This document shows, in pieces, positions 42,962-52,042 of a DNA stretch of 64,000 nucleotides. Where the stretch lies: contig JAJUJL010000014.1 of the NCBI GenBank assembly GCA_029265355.1, positions 1 through 64,000 of the forward strand, read 5' to 3'. Under the pieces are notes generated by a model, which saw nothing but the letters and a program-made list of their open reading frames with translations, did not search any database and was not told the DNA's origin. A program made the position numbers and the translations under genes. How positions within the stretch are numbered: position 1 is the first letter of the stretch; each line of letters starts with the position of its first letter. Source of the DNA: Chloroflexota bacterium (lineage in GTDB: Bacteria > Chloroflexota > Anaerolineae > Anaerolineales > UBA4823).

Positions 42962-43069
42962 ATGTTTCCACAAGCGAAGACCATGCCTCGAAGCCGGAGC
43001 TGGCCCTGCCTTCTCGCGCCCCTCCTCCATCTCCAAGCGAAAAGCGCTTTCCTGAATGGAGCAGATTGA
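42962..43069 (+). CDS. possible Leu-rich leader peptide
   Basis: A 35-codon frame with a strong AAGGAGG site 6 nt before its ATG, between the T-box terminator and the methyltransferase. Residues 17-24 read LLAPLLHL, with four CTC and one CTT leucine codons clustered. CTC is also the presumed T-box specifier. A hairpin (CTCCAT../..ATGGAG) at 43025-43061 overlaps the 3' end. A second, translation-based leucine sensor is possible but unproven; the frame may also be chance. Confidence 0.35.
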   Translation: MFPQAKTMPRSRSWPCLLAPLLHLQAKSAFLNGAD

Positions 43070-43090
43070 AAAGCTTTCAGGAGGTTCGCA

Positions 43091-43843
43091 ATGATTGGCA
43101 AGGCGCTATTTGACCTGGAGAAGGTCTTCGATGTAGATGATTACCTGTACTTTTATAGCGAAAGCCTGACCGAGGCGCGCAGCGACGCTGAAGTTGATGC
43201 TTTGGTCGAGCTGCTGGCAATCCAACCCGGTATGCAGGTGTTGGACCTGGCGTGCGGCTTTGGGCGTCATGCCAACCGCCTGGCGCAGCGCGGTTGCCAG
43301 GTGACAGGGATTGATTTCAGCCCCGGTTTCCTGGAGTTCGCCCGGCAGGATGCACAGCAGCGCGGCGTGCAGGTGCAGTATCAGCAGGCGGATATGCGGG
43401 CGATAGCGTATGAGGCGATGTTCGACCGAGTATTGCTGCTCTTCACCGCCTTCGGTTATTTCGATGAGGCTGGCAACGCGGCTGTGTTGGCCAACGCGGC
43501 GCGCGCGCTGAAACCGGGTGGTCTGTTGTGCTTCGATACACCCAACCGTGATTCGATGGCGCGTGGCTTCCTGCCGTACATGGTCACCGAAAAGGAAGGC
43601 AACCTGATGATCGACCGCAGCAGTTTCGACTTTGTTCAAGGGCTGTGGATCAACCGCCGCATTATCCTGCGCAACGGCAAGCGAAGCGAGCGGCCTTTCG
43701 CTATCCGCCTCTACAACCTGACCGAAATGCTCGCCTTGTTGCAATCAGTTGGGCTGATGTTGGAGCGCGCTGCAGGCGGTTGGAAGGGCGAACCGGTATC
43801 TTTCGAATCGCCCAGACTGGTTATAATCGCACGGAAACCCTGA
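43091..43843 (+). CDS. class I SAM-dependent methyltransferase
   Basis: A 250-residue methyltransferase. Motif I is VLDLACGFGRHANRLA, the acidic loop is VTGIDFSPGFLEFA, then QADMRAIAYEAMFDRVLLLF and ALKPGGLLCFDTPN. The C-terminal part carries a strand-rich region typical of small-molecule methyltransferases of the Methyltransf_25 group. AGGAGG lies 6 nt before the ATG. It stands between the leucine T-box and leuS, so it should share leucine-dependent control. The substrate is unknown. Confidence 0.87.
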   Translation: MIGKALFDLEKVFDVDDYLYFYSESLTEARSDAEVDALVELLAIQPGMQVLDLACGFGRHANRLAQRGCQVTGIDFSPGFLEFARQDAQQRGVQVQYQQADMRAIAYEAMFDRVLLLFTAFGYFDEAGNAAVLANAARALKPGGLLCFDTPNRDSMARGFLPYMVTEKEGNLMIDRSSFDFVQGLWINRRIILRNGKRSERPFAIRLYNLTEMLALLQSVGLMLERAAGGWKGEPVSFESPRLVIIARKP

Positions 43844-43902
43844 CAGATACTCAGGCGGCCATCGCACAACAGAGGATGGATCGCTTTTCATGGAGATCAA
43901 CA

Positions 43903-46365
43903 ATGACTGACTTACCCACTTACAACCCCGCAGAGATCGAGCCGCGCTGGCAGAAGCGCTGGGAACAGGATGGGCTGTATCACGCCGATATAGACTATTC
44001 CAGGCCCAAGTTCTACGCTCTGACCATGTTGCCTTACCCATCTGGCGACCTGCACATCGGTCACTGGTATGCCATGACGCCTTCGGATGCCCGCGCTCGC
44101 TACAAGCGCATGCGCGGCTACAACGTCATGTTCCCGATGGGCTTCGACGCGTTTGGCCTGCCGGCGGAGAACGCCGCTATCAAGCGTGGTATCCATCCCA
44201 AGGAATGGACCTACGCCAACATCGCCCGCATGCGCGCCCAACTGCGCAGCATGGGCGCCATGTTCGACTGGCGCCGCGAGGCCGTTTCTTCCGATCCGAA
44301 ATACTACCGCTGGACGCAGTGGTTCTTCACCCAATTGCACCGGCACGACCTGGCTTATCGCAAGCGCGCTCCGGTGGACTGGTGCCCGAACTGCAACACC
44401 ACCCTGGCGCGCGAGCAGGTGTGGGGCGATGACCGCCACTGCGAGCGCTGCGGCACGCCCGTGATCCGCAAAGAGCTGGATCAATGGTTCTTCCGTACCA
44501 CGCGCTACGCCGAAGAGCTGTTGGATTTCTCGAGCATCGATTGGCCCGAGCGCGTGCGATTGCTGCAGACCAACTGGATCGGGCGCTCCGAGGGCGCTTT
44601 GGTCATCTTCCACACCGAGCAAGAAGACCCGCTGGAGATCTTCACCACCCGGCCGGATACGCTGTGGGGCGCCACCTTCATGGTGCTGGCGCCTGAGCAT
44701 CCCCTGGTGGCCAAGGTGACCACAGCCGATCGCCAGGCTGCTGTGCAGGCTTATGTGGAGGCTGCCGTGCGCCAGACCGATATCCAGCGTGAGTCGGTGG
44801 AGAAAGAAAAAACCGGCGTCTTCACCGGCGGCTATGCCATCAACCCGGTCAACGGCGAGCGCATCCCCATCTGGATCGCCGACTATGTTCTGATGACCTA
44901 CGGAACCGGCGCCATCATGGCGGTGCCAGCGCACGACCAGCGCGACTTCGAGTTTGCCCGCAAGTATGGTCTGGAAGTGCGCGTGGTCATCCAGCCGCAG
45001 GATATGCCGCCCCTGGACGGAGCGACCATGCCCGAAGCGGTGCCCGCTTACGGCACGATGGTCAATTCCGGCCCGCTGACTGGCACGCCTGGCGACCAGG
45101 CTTTCGACCGGGCGGTGAAATACCTGGAAGAGAGCGGCAGCGGCAAGCGGGCTATCAACTACAAGCTGCGCGATTGGCTGATTTCACGCCAGCGCTACTG
45201 GGGCGCGCCGATACCGATCATCTACTGCCCAGAGCACGGCGCGGTGGATGTGCCCGATGAGCAATTGCCCGTCTTGCTGCCCGACGATGTGGAGTGGCTG
45301 CCCACTGGCCAAAGCCCGCTGAAGTTGCACCCCACCTGGAAGCAGACCACCTGCCCAATCTGCGGCCAGCCAGCGGAGCGCGAGACCGATACCATGGACA
45401 CCTTCATGTGTTCCTCCTGGTATCACCTGCGCTACCTGAGCCCGGATTACGACCAGGGACCGTTCGATCCCCGGGAGTACGACTATTGGATGCCGGTGGA
45501 TACCTACACCGGCGGCATCGAACATGCCACCATGCACCTGATCTACACGCGCTTCTTCCACAAAGCGGGGCGGGATATGGGCATCATGAAGGGTTCCGAA
45601 CCCATGGTGCAGTTGCGCAACCAGGGCATTGTCCTGGGCGAGGACTCGGAGAAGATGTCCAAGAGCCGCGGCAACGTCGTCTCACCCGATGACCTGGTGG
45701 CGCGTTACGGCGCCGATACGGTGCGCGCTTACCTGATGTTCTTTGCCCGTTGGGATATGGGCGCTCCCTGGAACAGCAACGGCATCGAGGGCACAGTGCG
45801 TTGGATCCGCCGCACGTGGAACCTGGTGACCGAGACCGCTCACACGCCCGCTCCCGCCCAATCGCCGGATCCCCAGGTGTTGCGTGAACTGCGCCGCAAG
45901 GTGCACCAGACGCTGCGCAAAGTGACCCGCGACTTCGAGCAGTTCGAGTTCAATACCATCGTCTCGGCCTTGATGGAGCTGATGAACGAGCTGTACAGAG
46001 CACGCGAGCTGGGCGCAGCCGGCACACCGCAATGGGCTGAAGCCCTGGACTATTACCTGCGGATGATGGCGCCCATGACGCCGCACGTGGCGGAAGAGTT
46101 GTGGGCTTACTGGGGCAAGCCATATTCCATTCATCAGCAGCCGTGGCCTGAGCTGGATGAAGCTGCTGCTGCCGAAGATGAGATCACGCTGATCGTGCAG
46201 ATCAACGGCAAGCTGCGCGACCGCATCACCGTGCCGGCGGATATCAGCGAGGCGGATGCCCGCGCTGCGGCCCTGGCAAGCCCAACGATCCAGAAGCACC
46301 TGGAAGGCCGCCAGCCGCGCAAGGTGATCTATGTGCCGGGCCGGCTGATCAACCTGGTCGGCTGA
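43903..46365 (+). CDS. leuS: leucine--tRNA ligase
   Basis: An 820-residue class Ia synthetase charging tRNA-Leu. The HIGH motif is PYPSGDLHIGHW (HIGH 51-54), followed by NVMFPMGFDAFGLPAENAA, and the KMSKS motif is at 584-588 (EKMSKSRGNVVSPDD). A CP1 editing domain (TTRPDTLWGATFMVLAPEHP, MAVPAHDQRDFEFA) and a Zn-binding cysteine cluster (CPICGQPAERETDTMDTF) are present. It is a normal bacterial length. GGAG precedes the ATG at 43903; longer upstream frames would overlap the methyltransferase gene. It is the target gene of the T-box leader. Confidence 0.97.
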   Translation: MTDLPTYNPAEIEPRWQKRWEQDGLYHADIDYSRPKFYALTMLPYPSGDLHIGHWYAMTPSDARARYKRMRGYNVMFPMGFDAFGLPAENAAIKRGIHPKEWTYANIARMRAQLRSMGAMFDWRREAVSSDPKYYRWTQWFFTQLHRHDLAYRKRAPVDWCPNCNTTLAREQVWGDDRHCERCGTPVIRKELDQWFFRTTRYAEELLDFSSIDWPERVRLLQTNWIGRSEGALVIFHTEQEDPLEIFTTRPDTLWGATFMVLAPEHPLVAKVTTADRQAAVQAYVEAAVRQTDIQRESVEKEKTGVFTGGYAINPVNGERIPIWIADYVLMTYGTGAIMAVPAHDQRDFEFARKYGLEVRVVIQPQDMPPLDGATMPEAVPAYGTMVNSGPLTGTPGDQAFDRAVKYLEESGSGKRAINYKLRDWLISRQRYWGAPIPIIYCPEHGAVDVPDEQLPVLLPDDVEWLPTGQSPLKLHPTWKQTTCPICGQPAERETDTMDTFMCSSWYHLRYLSPDYDQGPFDPREYDYWMPVDTYTGGIEHATMHLIYTRFFHKAGRDMGIMKGSEPMVQLRNQGIVLGEDSEKMSKSRGNVVSPDDLVARYGADTVRAYLMFFARWDMGAPWNSNGIEGTVRWIRRTWNLVTETAHTPAPAQSPDPQVLRELRRKVHQTLRKVTRDFEQFEFNTIVSALMELMNELYRARELGAAGTPQWAEALDYYLRMMAPMTPHVAEELWAYWGKPYSIHQQPWPELDEAAAAEDEITLIVQINGKLRDRITVPADISEADARAAALASPTIQKHLEGRQPRKVIYVPGRLINLVG

Positions 46366-46665
46366 CCCGCTCGAAGGCGCATCGGCAGCCCTCAGTGATG
46401 CGCTGGCAGGCTTAAGGCGCGCTCGATATCCCTTGAGTTCTGCCGATAAGCTGCTCGCACGATGTGCGCCACGCAAAATGACCTGATCGGAGATTGCCAC
46501 GACCTGCACGGTGAGCTGGTCTACTACTCATGACATATCTGTCATTCCCAGACCGGATGACGCTTCCAGCGTCATGGAAACATCTCGCAATGACAGCTAA
46601 GATCAAAAAAGGTGTCTCGCAATCGATGGAGGCTGGACCTTTCTCAACTGGCCCAGCCTCCCTCG
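46366..46665. other. intergenic with several repeats
   Basis: The 49-bp dispersed repeat copy B is at 46448-46496. ATCGGCAG/CTGCCGAT arms near 46380 and 46440 form an inverted repeat. At about 46530-46600 a GTCATTCC../..GCAATGAC repeat-family segment is visible. GATGGAGGCTGG and CCAGCCTCCCTCGAT (46625-46663) form a hairpin before the next gene. No small gene is supported. Confidence 0.5.
46448..46496 (+). repeat. 49-bp dispersed repeat, copy B
   Basis: It starts AAGCTGCTCGCACGATGTG and ends GGAGATTG; 44 of 49 positions match the reverse complement of 7564-7612. It lies 82 bp downstream of leuS. Confidence 0.7.
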
Positions 46666-48495
46666 ATGGTTGCGGTTAACAGCGTAATGGCGAACACACA
46701 TTGGCTTAAAGCCAGGACACTGATCTCAGACCTGTGGGGGTCAGGGTGGTATTGGGTTTACCCGTTGATCTTTCTCCTCAGCCTGCTGCCCATCCTCGTC
46801 TATGGAGAGGATGCCCACATCGTCATTCACGATAATCTTGACTCGATGGTCGCCTTGCGCCTGGCGCTGGTGAATTCAGGGCAGCTTCTCAATTTTCGTG
46901 CAGATGCTCAGGTGGATCAATTGATCAATGGAATGCCGTTGGCCCACCTGTCATCTCGCTTCAGCTTTCTGACCCTCTGGTACGCGCTCCTGCCGAAATT
47001 CACCGCTTACACCATCAACTACATCATCATCCGCCTGGTTGCTTTCCTTGGGATGTTTTGGCTGCTGAGGCGTCACATCCTCAAAGATCTGCCGCATCCC
47101 GGCATTGCCCGTCACATCACCTGGGGTGTGGCGCTGAGTTTCTCCTTACTGCCATTCTATTTTATGTATGGATTGACCACCGCAGGCTTACCCTTGCTGT
47201 TATTTGCCTTCTTGAACCTGTTCTCTGAGCGGTCTTCGAACTTTAATTACCTGCCTTTCATCATCTTCCCGTTCTATTCGATGTTGTTTTTATCAATGCC
47301 GCACGCCATCGCAGTCTTTGCCGGGATGATCGTCTTTTATGGGTATAAGAGGTCGAAAGTTCCGTGGCGGGCTGTGAAGGCGCTCACGCTGATGGTCACA
47401 TTGAATATCGTCGCCGAATTCGATTTTTTTCGCGCTTTATTCTTTGATCCCACCTTCACCTCGCACCGCTTTGTCCGCGATTTGAATATTTACACAAAGT
47501 CTTCTCCGGAAGTGTTTTTGAACTTCATTGTGCTGTTATTTCAAGGGCATTATCATGCAGCGAGCAACCACCGGGTGATCCTGGCTTTGGTTTGGCCGGC
47601 GGCGTTCGCGGTGACGCTCTTCTCGAAAGACAGACGCTGGCGACGATCGCTGGTGGGGTGGCTATCGTTGGCGATCATCTTTGCCATCAGCAATGGTGTT
47701 TATTTTTGGAACGTCCTGACCCCTCTCAAACAAACCCTGGGCGCATTTTCAGCTTTTGATTTTGGTCGTTTTTATTGGTTGAACCAAACGGTCTGGTACA
47801 TCATCTTTGCAATCAGTTTATCCGTCATTTATTTGCGCTCCCAACAAAGTACCAGGCTGTGGTATTTTATCGCGCATGCTTTCCTGATCTTCCAGATATT
47901 GGCAAACCTGCTGAGCAATGAGGAGATCTCCCAACCGATGCTGAAGTTTCTCGATCAAATCCGGGAAGCCAGCAACCAGGCAATTTCCTATCGCCAGTTT
48001 TATTCAGAAGACTTATTTCAAGAAATCAGCGAGTACATTGGAAGGCCCAAGCCAGATTACCGGGTGGTGAGCCTGGGTATCCATCCAGGCATTGCTCAGT
48101 ACAATGGATTTTACACATTGGACGGCTATTTCTCCAGTTATCCACATGCGTATAAATCCCAATTTCGAGAGGTGATCGCACCTGAGCTCGAAAAAAGCCA
48201 GCGATGGAAAGACTATTACGATGGCTGGGGAAGCAGGGTTTACCTTTTTTCAAGTGAAATACCGGATTTCATCTCTACGAAACAACTTGACCGCCAGGTG
48301 AGCGATCTACAAATCAATACATGCGCCTTCAAAGCCCTGGGAGGAGAGTATATCTTCTCAGCGGTAAAGATTCTGAATGCCAGGCAGTTGGGGCTGGTTT
48401 GGCTGGCGACTTTTGAGGATCAAGATTCGCCCTGGCGAATCTATCTCTATGAATTAAGTGGATCAGCGGAGGTCGAATGCGCCTCGAAGATTTGA
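46666..48495 (+). CDS. polytopic membrane protein (DUF6044-like)
   Basis: About 609 residues with roughly ten hydrophobic helices in the first 430 residues (WYWVYPLIFLLSLLPILVYG; LPLLLFAFLNLF) and a soluble C-terminal part. An early motif VIHDNLDSMVALRLAL follows the first helix, as in DUF6044/YkoS-type proteins, whose layout recalls GT-C glycosyltransferases. No activity is claimed. The start is uncertain: ATG 46666 or 46687, neither with a good ribosome site. It overlaps the creatininase-like gene by 19 bp. It is more AT-rich than its neighbours. Confidence 0.65.
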   Translation: MVAVNSVMANTHWLKARTLISDLWGSGWYWVYPLIFLLSLLPILVYGEDAHIVIHDNLDSMVALRLALVNSGQLLNFRADAQVDQLINGMPLAHLSSRFSFLTLWYALLPKFTAYTINYIIIRLVAFLGMFWLLRRHILKDLPHPGIARHITWGVALSFSLLPFYFMYGLTTAGLPLLLFAFLNLFSERSSNFNYLPFIIFPFYSMLFLSMPHAIAVFAGMIVFYGYKRSKVPWRAVKALTLMVTLNIVAEFDFFRALFFDPTFTSHRFVRDLNIYTKSSPEVFLNFIVLLFQGHYHAASNHRVILALVWPAAFAVTLFSKDRRWRRSLVGWLSLAIIFAISNGVYFWNVLTPLKQTLGAFSAFDFGRFYWLNQTVWYIIFAISLSVIYLRSQQSTRLWYFIAHAFLIFQILANLLSNEEISQPMLKFLDQIREASNQAISYRQFYSEDLFQEISEYIGRPKPDYRVVSLGIHPGIAQYNGFYTLDGYFSSYPHAYKSQFREVIAPELEKSQRWKDYYDGWGSRVYLFSSEIPDFISTKQLDRQVSDLQINTCAFKALGGEYIFSAVKILNARQLGLVWLATFEDQDSPWRIYLYELSGSAEVECASKI

Positions 48496-49160
48496 ACTGG
48501 ATGGATGTCGAGCAGTATCTGGAGCAAGATGACCGCCTGATGCTGGTATTGGGCGCCTGCGAGCAGCACGGTTACCTGAGCCTGCTCAGCGATGTGCGCA
48601 TCCCGCTGGCTTTGGCCGACGCTGCCAGCCAGCAGACTGGGATATTGATAGCGCCGCCGCTCAATTTCGGCGCTTCGCCCTATTTTCTCAGTTATCCAGG
48701 CACGCTCAGCCTGCGCGCCTCGACCCTGCTGGATGTGGTCGAAGACCTGGTGCGCTCGGCCTATGGACAGGGTTTCCGGCGGATGCTGGTGCTCAACGGG
48801 CATGGCGGCAACGATGGCGCTCGCGCCCGCCTGTACGAGCTTGCCAACCAACTCGATGGCTTGCGCCTGGCCTGGTATGCCTGGTGGACGTCGCACAGCG
48901 TGGTCAGCGTTGCCCAACAGCATGGGCTCAAGCCCAGCCACGCCAACTGGTTGGAAGCCTTTGCCTTCACCCGCGTGGCAGATTTGCCAGATGGCGAGAA
49001 AGCGCCGCCGCGCATCCCTGGCTTGCTGAGCGCCCAGGAAGCCCGCCAGGCATACGGGGATGGCTCCTTTGGGGGTCCCTACCAGGCGCCTCAACCGGTG
49101 ATGGATGAGATCTTTCAGGCGGCATTACAGGATATACTTAAGCTGTTGACCTTCGAGTGA
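48477..49160 (+). CDS. creatininase family amidohydrolase
   Basis: A 227-residue member of the creatininase/FAPy-deformylase/MftE superfamily. Metal-binding residues lie in LGACEQHGYLSLLSDV (Glu, His, Asp) and in VLNGHGGNDGARARL (His). The fold acts on cyclic or terminal amides; the family also contains the mycofactocin peptidase MftE, but no mycofactocin genes are near. The start overlaps the membrane-protein gene, and the RidA gene follows after 28 bp. Confidence 0.88.
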   Translation: MRLEDLNWMDVEQYLEQDDRLMLVLGACEQHGYLSLLSDVRIPLALADAASQQTGILIAPPLNFGASPYFLSYPGTLSLRASTLLDVVEDLVRSAYGQGFRRMLVLNGHGGNDGARARLYELANQLDGLRLAWYAWWTSHSVVSVAQQHGLKPSHANWLEAFAFTRVADLPDGEKAPPRIPGLLSAQEARQAYGDGSFGGPYQAPQPVMDEIFQAALQDILKLLTFE

Positions 49161-49188
49161 TTCATTAGCCTGTTTGTGGAGGAATTCC

Positions 49189-49578
49189 ATGCCCATCAAA
49201 CACACCATTCACACCCCACATGCTCCCAAAGCGATCGGTCCCTACTCGGTCGCTAACCGGATTGGCGACCTGGTATTCACCGCCGGGCAGCTTGGGCTGG
49301 ACCCGCAGACGATGGAGCTTGTCCCCGGGGGGATCGAGGCTGAAACCCGCCAGGCGCTCACCAACCTGGCCGCGGTGCTCGAGGCGGCTGGCAGCTCAAT
49401 GGAACACGTGGTGAAAACCACCGTGTTCTTGCGGGATATGAACGATTTTGCGCGGATGAACGCCGTCTATGGAACCTTTTTCAGCCAGGATTTCCCGGCG
49501 CGCTCGGCAGTTCAGGTCGCCCGGCTCCCCAGGGACGCGGCGATAGAGATCGAGGCTGTGGCGGTGGTCGCAGGCTAG
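49189..49578 (+). CDS. ridA: RidA family enamine/imine deaminase
   Basis: A 129-residue RidA/YjgF protein. The signature IGPYSVANRIGDLVFTAGQ and the C-terminal RSAVQVARLPRDAAIEIEAVAV (with the substrate-binding Arg) are both present. RidA hydrolyses reactive 2-aminoacrylate and related enamines formed by PLP enzymes. GTGGAGG precedes the ATG at 49189. The length is standard. The PLP enzyme at 56220 is too far away to be called a partner. Confidence 0.94.
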   Translation: MPIKHTIHTPHAPKAIGPYSVANRIGDLVFTAGQLGLDPQTMELVPGGIEAETRQALTNLAAVLEAAGSSMEHVVKTTVFLRDMNDFARMNAVYGTFFSQDFPARSAVQVARLPRDAAIEIEAVAVVAG

Positions 49579-49610
49579 CAAGATGGGCGCACCCGCCGCC
49601 GGTTGAACGA

Positions 49611-50591
49611 ATGCCCACTGTTTCCATCATCGTCCCATGTTACAATGAGCAGGCCACCATTGGCACGCTGCTGGATGCGATTTTCCGGCAAACATTTCCA
49701 TGCCGCGACATGGAAGTGATCATCGCCGACGGCATGTCCAGGGATGGCACCCGGCAGGAGATCAGCAATTTTGCCCAAACCCACCCCGAGTTGCGTGTGA
49801 GCATTGTGGATAACCCTCGCAAGATTATTCCTGCGGCGCTGAACCTGGCGATTGCCGCGTCGAGCGGCGATGTGATTGTGCGCCTGGATGCCCACTCCGC
49901 TCCTGAGCCGGACTACATCGAACGCTGCGTGAGGGCTTTGAGCGCTGGCCTGGGTGATAACGTTGGCGGCGCCTGGCAGGTGAAGCCGGGCAGCTCGGGC
50001 TGGATCGCGCAGGCCATCGCCGCTGCTGGAGCTCATCCGCTGGGTGTGGGAGACGCCCGTTACCGTCTTGGCGGCGCGCCGCAAGCGGTGGACACCGTGC
50101 CATTTGGCGCATTCAAACGCAGCCTGATCGAGCGGGTTGGCAAATTCGATGAGAGCCTGCTGACCAATGAAGACTACGAATTCAATGTGCGTATCCGCCG
50201 AGCGGGCGGGGTAGTGTGGTTCGATCCGCAGATTCGATCGTCGTACTACGCCCGCTCGACGCTGGTAGAATTGCTACGCCAGTACTGGCGTTATGGTTAT
50301 TGGAAAGGACGTATGCTGCGTCGTTACCCGGAAACTATCCGCTGGCGACAATTTCTACCGCCGGCGTTCGTGTTCAGTTTGCTGGCCCTGGCGGTCGTTG
50401 CCCTATGGCTTCCAGCAGCCAGGTGGCTGTTGCTGATCGAGATGACGACTTACCTGTTCGTGCTGCTACTGGCTGGTCTGGTCGAGGCCTGGCGGCGGCG
50501 GAATCCTGCGCTGATCATTGGTTTACCCCTGGCGATTGCCAGCATGCACCTGGCCTGGGGCAGCGCATTGCTTTGGAGCCTGCTGCGATGA
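49611..50591 (+). CDS. GT2-family glycosyltransferase
   Basis: A 326-residue GT-A enzyme with C-terminal membrane helices. It starts VSIIVPCYNEQATIGTLLD, has IIADGMSRDGT, the DXD-like VIVRLDAHS, the acceptor-site TNEDYEFNVRIRRAGG and then two or three hydrophobic helices after residue 245. It resembles ExoA-type exopolysaccharide transferases. It overlaps the sugar-phosphate transferase by four bases (ATGA), starting a polysaccharide operon. Confidence 0.9.
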   Translation: MPTVSIIVPCYNEQATIGTLLDAIFRQTFPCRDMEVIIADGMSRDGTRQEISNFAQTHPELRVSIVDNPRKIIPAALNLAIAASSGDVIVRLDAHSAPEPDYIERCVRALSAGLGDNVGGAWQVKPGSSGWIAQAIAAAGAHPLGVGDARYRLGGAPQAVDTVPFGAFKRSLIERVGKFDESLLTNEDYEFNVRIRRAGGVVWFDPQIRSSYYARSTLVELLRQYWRYGYWKGRMLRRYPETIRWRQFLPPAFVFSLLALAVVALWLPAARWLLLIEMTTYLFVLLLAGLVEAWRRRNPALIIGLPLAIASMHLAWGSALLWSLLR

Positions 50592-52030
50592 GGGGAAATT
50601 TCCCATCAAAGGTGAGAAAGTCTAGACCCTGGATGCTGCGCCTGGGTGAGCGCCGGGGGTTGTTGGTGTTGGGCGATTTCGTAATGGCGCTGCTCTCCCT
50701 CGGTGTGTCGATCTATTATTGGGGCAGCTCAGTGCGTTTCATCGAGTTCAACCTTGAATTTCTGCAGCAGCGCGTTCCGGCCTGGTTCTATCTGTTGCCC
50801 TTCTTCTGGTTGCTTTTGCTGCTCGAGCTGTATGATCTTCACCGAGCAGGCGATTGGCGTCAGACGTTGCGCGGCGTCGCCATGGCAGCGCTGCTGGGTT
50901 TCGTTGCTTACCTGGTGCTGTATTTTTATTACGTTGACCCGCCGCGCTCCTTGCTGCCGCGCCGCGGGGTTGCCAGCTTCCTGGTGGCAGCTTCGGTGCT
51001 GACCCTGGCCTGGCGCTGGTTGTATATTCGCATCTTCACCGTCCCTCAATTGATGCGCCGGGTTCTAATGGTAGGGGCGGGCAAGTCCGGCCAGACCATG
51101 CTGCAGGTGATCAACGACCTGTGGCCGCCGCCGTTTTACATCGTGGGCATCGTGGACGATGATCCCGAGAAGCAGGGTGTGGAATTCTTGGGGCATCGCG
51201 TGATTGGCACCAGCGCCCAGCTCAAGGAGATCATCGCAGATCAAAATGTCTCCGACATCATTGTCGCGATCTCTGGAGAGATGAAGGGCAGTATGTTTCA
51301 AGCCTTGCTGGATGCCCAGGAGTCGGGAGTGGACATTCTGCGCATGGCGCGGTTATATGAGGATTTGATCGGCAGGGTTCCCATCCGTCACCTGGAGGCG
51401 GATTGGATTTTGCGCTCGTTCGTTGACGAAGCCCGGGTAAGCAGCATCTTCGAGCTTTTGAAACGCTTGCTCGATATTTTGGGGGCTTTGGTGGGATTGG
51501 TGCTGCTGTTGGTGTTGCTGCCTTTCTTGAGCCTGGCGATCCTGCTAGATGATGGCCGTCCAATATTTTACGTGCAGGAGCGGTCCGGCCGCGGCGGGCA
51601 GCCTTACAAGATCATCAAACTGCGCACCATGCGGCGCGATGCCGAGTCGGATGGTAAACCCAAATGGGCCAGCGAAGGGGATGCTCGCGCCACCCGGGTG
51701 GGGCGCTTCCTGCGCAAAACGCACCTGGACGAGTTGCCGCAATTCATTAACGTCCTGATGGGCGAGATGAGCCTGGTTGGGCCGCGCGCCGAGCGCCCGG
51801 AATTGGTAGAAATGTTCCAGCGCCACGTGCCCTTCTACCGCGCCAGGCTGCTGGTAAAACCGGGCATCACTGGCTGGGCGCAGATCAACATGGGGTACGC
51901 CTCCACGATCGAGGAAACCATGGATAAGCTGGAATACGACCTGTACTATATCAAGCACCGCAACCTGGCGATGGATTTTCTCATTTTGCTGCGAACGCCG
52001 CAGACCATGCTGGGTTTGCGAGGTCGATAA
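50588..52030 (+). CDS. polyprenyl glycosylphosphotransferase
   Basis: A 480-residue initiating sugar-phosphate transferase (WcaJ/EpsL type). N-terminal membrane helices (residues 20-140) precede a CoA-binding/Rossmann-like region (RRVLMVGAGKSGQTMLQVI), another helix, and the catalytic bacterial sugar transferase domain: FYVQERSGRGGQPYKIIKLRTM, RFLRKTHLDELPQFINVLMGEMSLVGPRAERPE and KPGITGWAQI. It should load a sugar phosphate onto undecaprenyl phosphate. It follows GT2 with a stop/start overlap, and the CapD-type gene follows 12 bp later. Confidence 0.94.
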   Translation: MRGNFPSKVRKSRPWMLRLGERRGLLVLGDFVMALLSLGVSIYYWGSSVRFIEFNLEFLQQRVPAWFYLLPFFWLLLLLELYDLHRAGDWRQTLRGVAMAALLGFVAYLVLYFYYVDPPRSLLPRRGVASFLVAASVLTLAWRWLYIRIFTVPQLMRRVLMVGAGKSGQTMLQVINDLWPPPFYIVGIVDDDPEKQGVEFLGHRVIGTSAQLKEIIADQNVSDIIVAISGEMKGSMFQALLDAQESGVDILRMARLYEDLIGRVPIRHLEADWILRSFVDEARVSSIFELLKRLLDILGALVGLVLLLVLLPFLSLAILLDDGRPIFYVQERSGRGGQPYKIIKLRTMRRDAESDGKPKWASEGDARATRVGRFLRKTHLDELPQFINVLMGEMSLVGPRAERPELVEMFQRHVPFYRARLLVKPGITGWAQINMGYASTIEETMDKLEYDLYYIKHRNLAMDFLILLRTPQTMLGLRGR

Positions 52031-52042
52031 CATGGTGCGTGC

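Noticed and set aside
48477-49160. Mycofactocin maturation peptidase MftE
   Set aside because: The creatininase fold fits, but none of the other mycofactocin genes are present.
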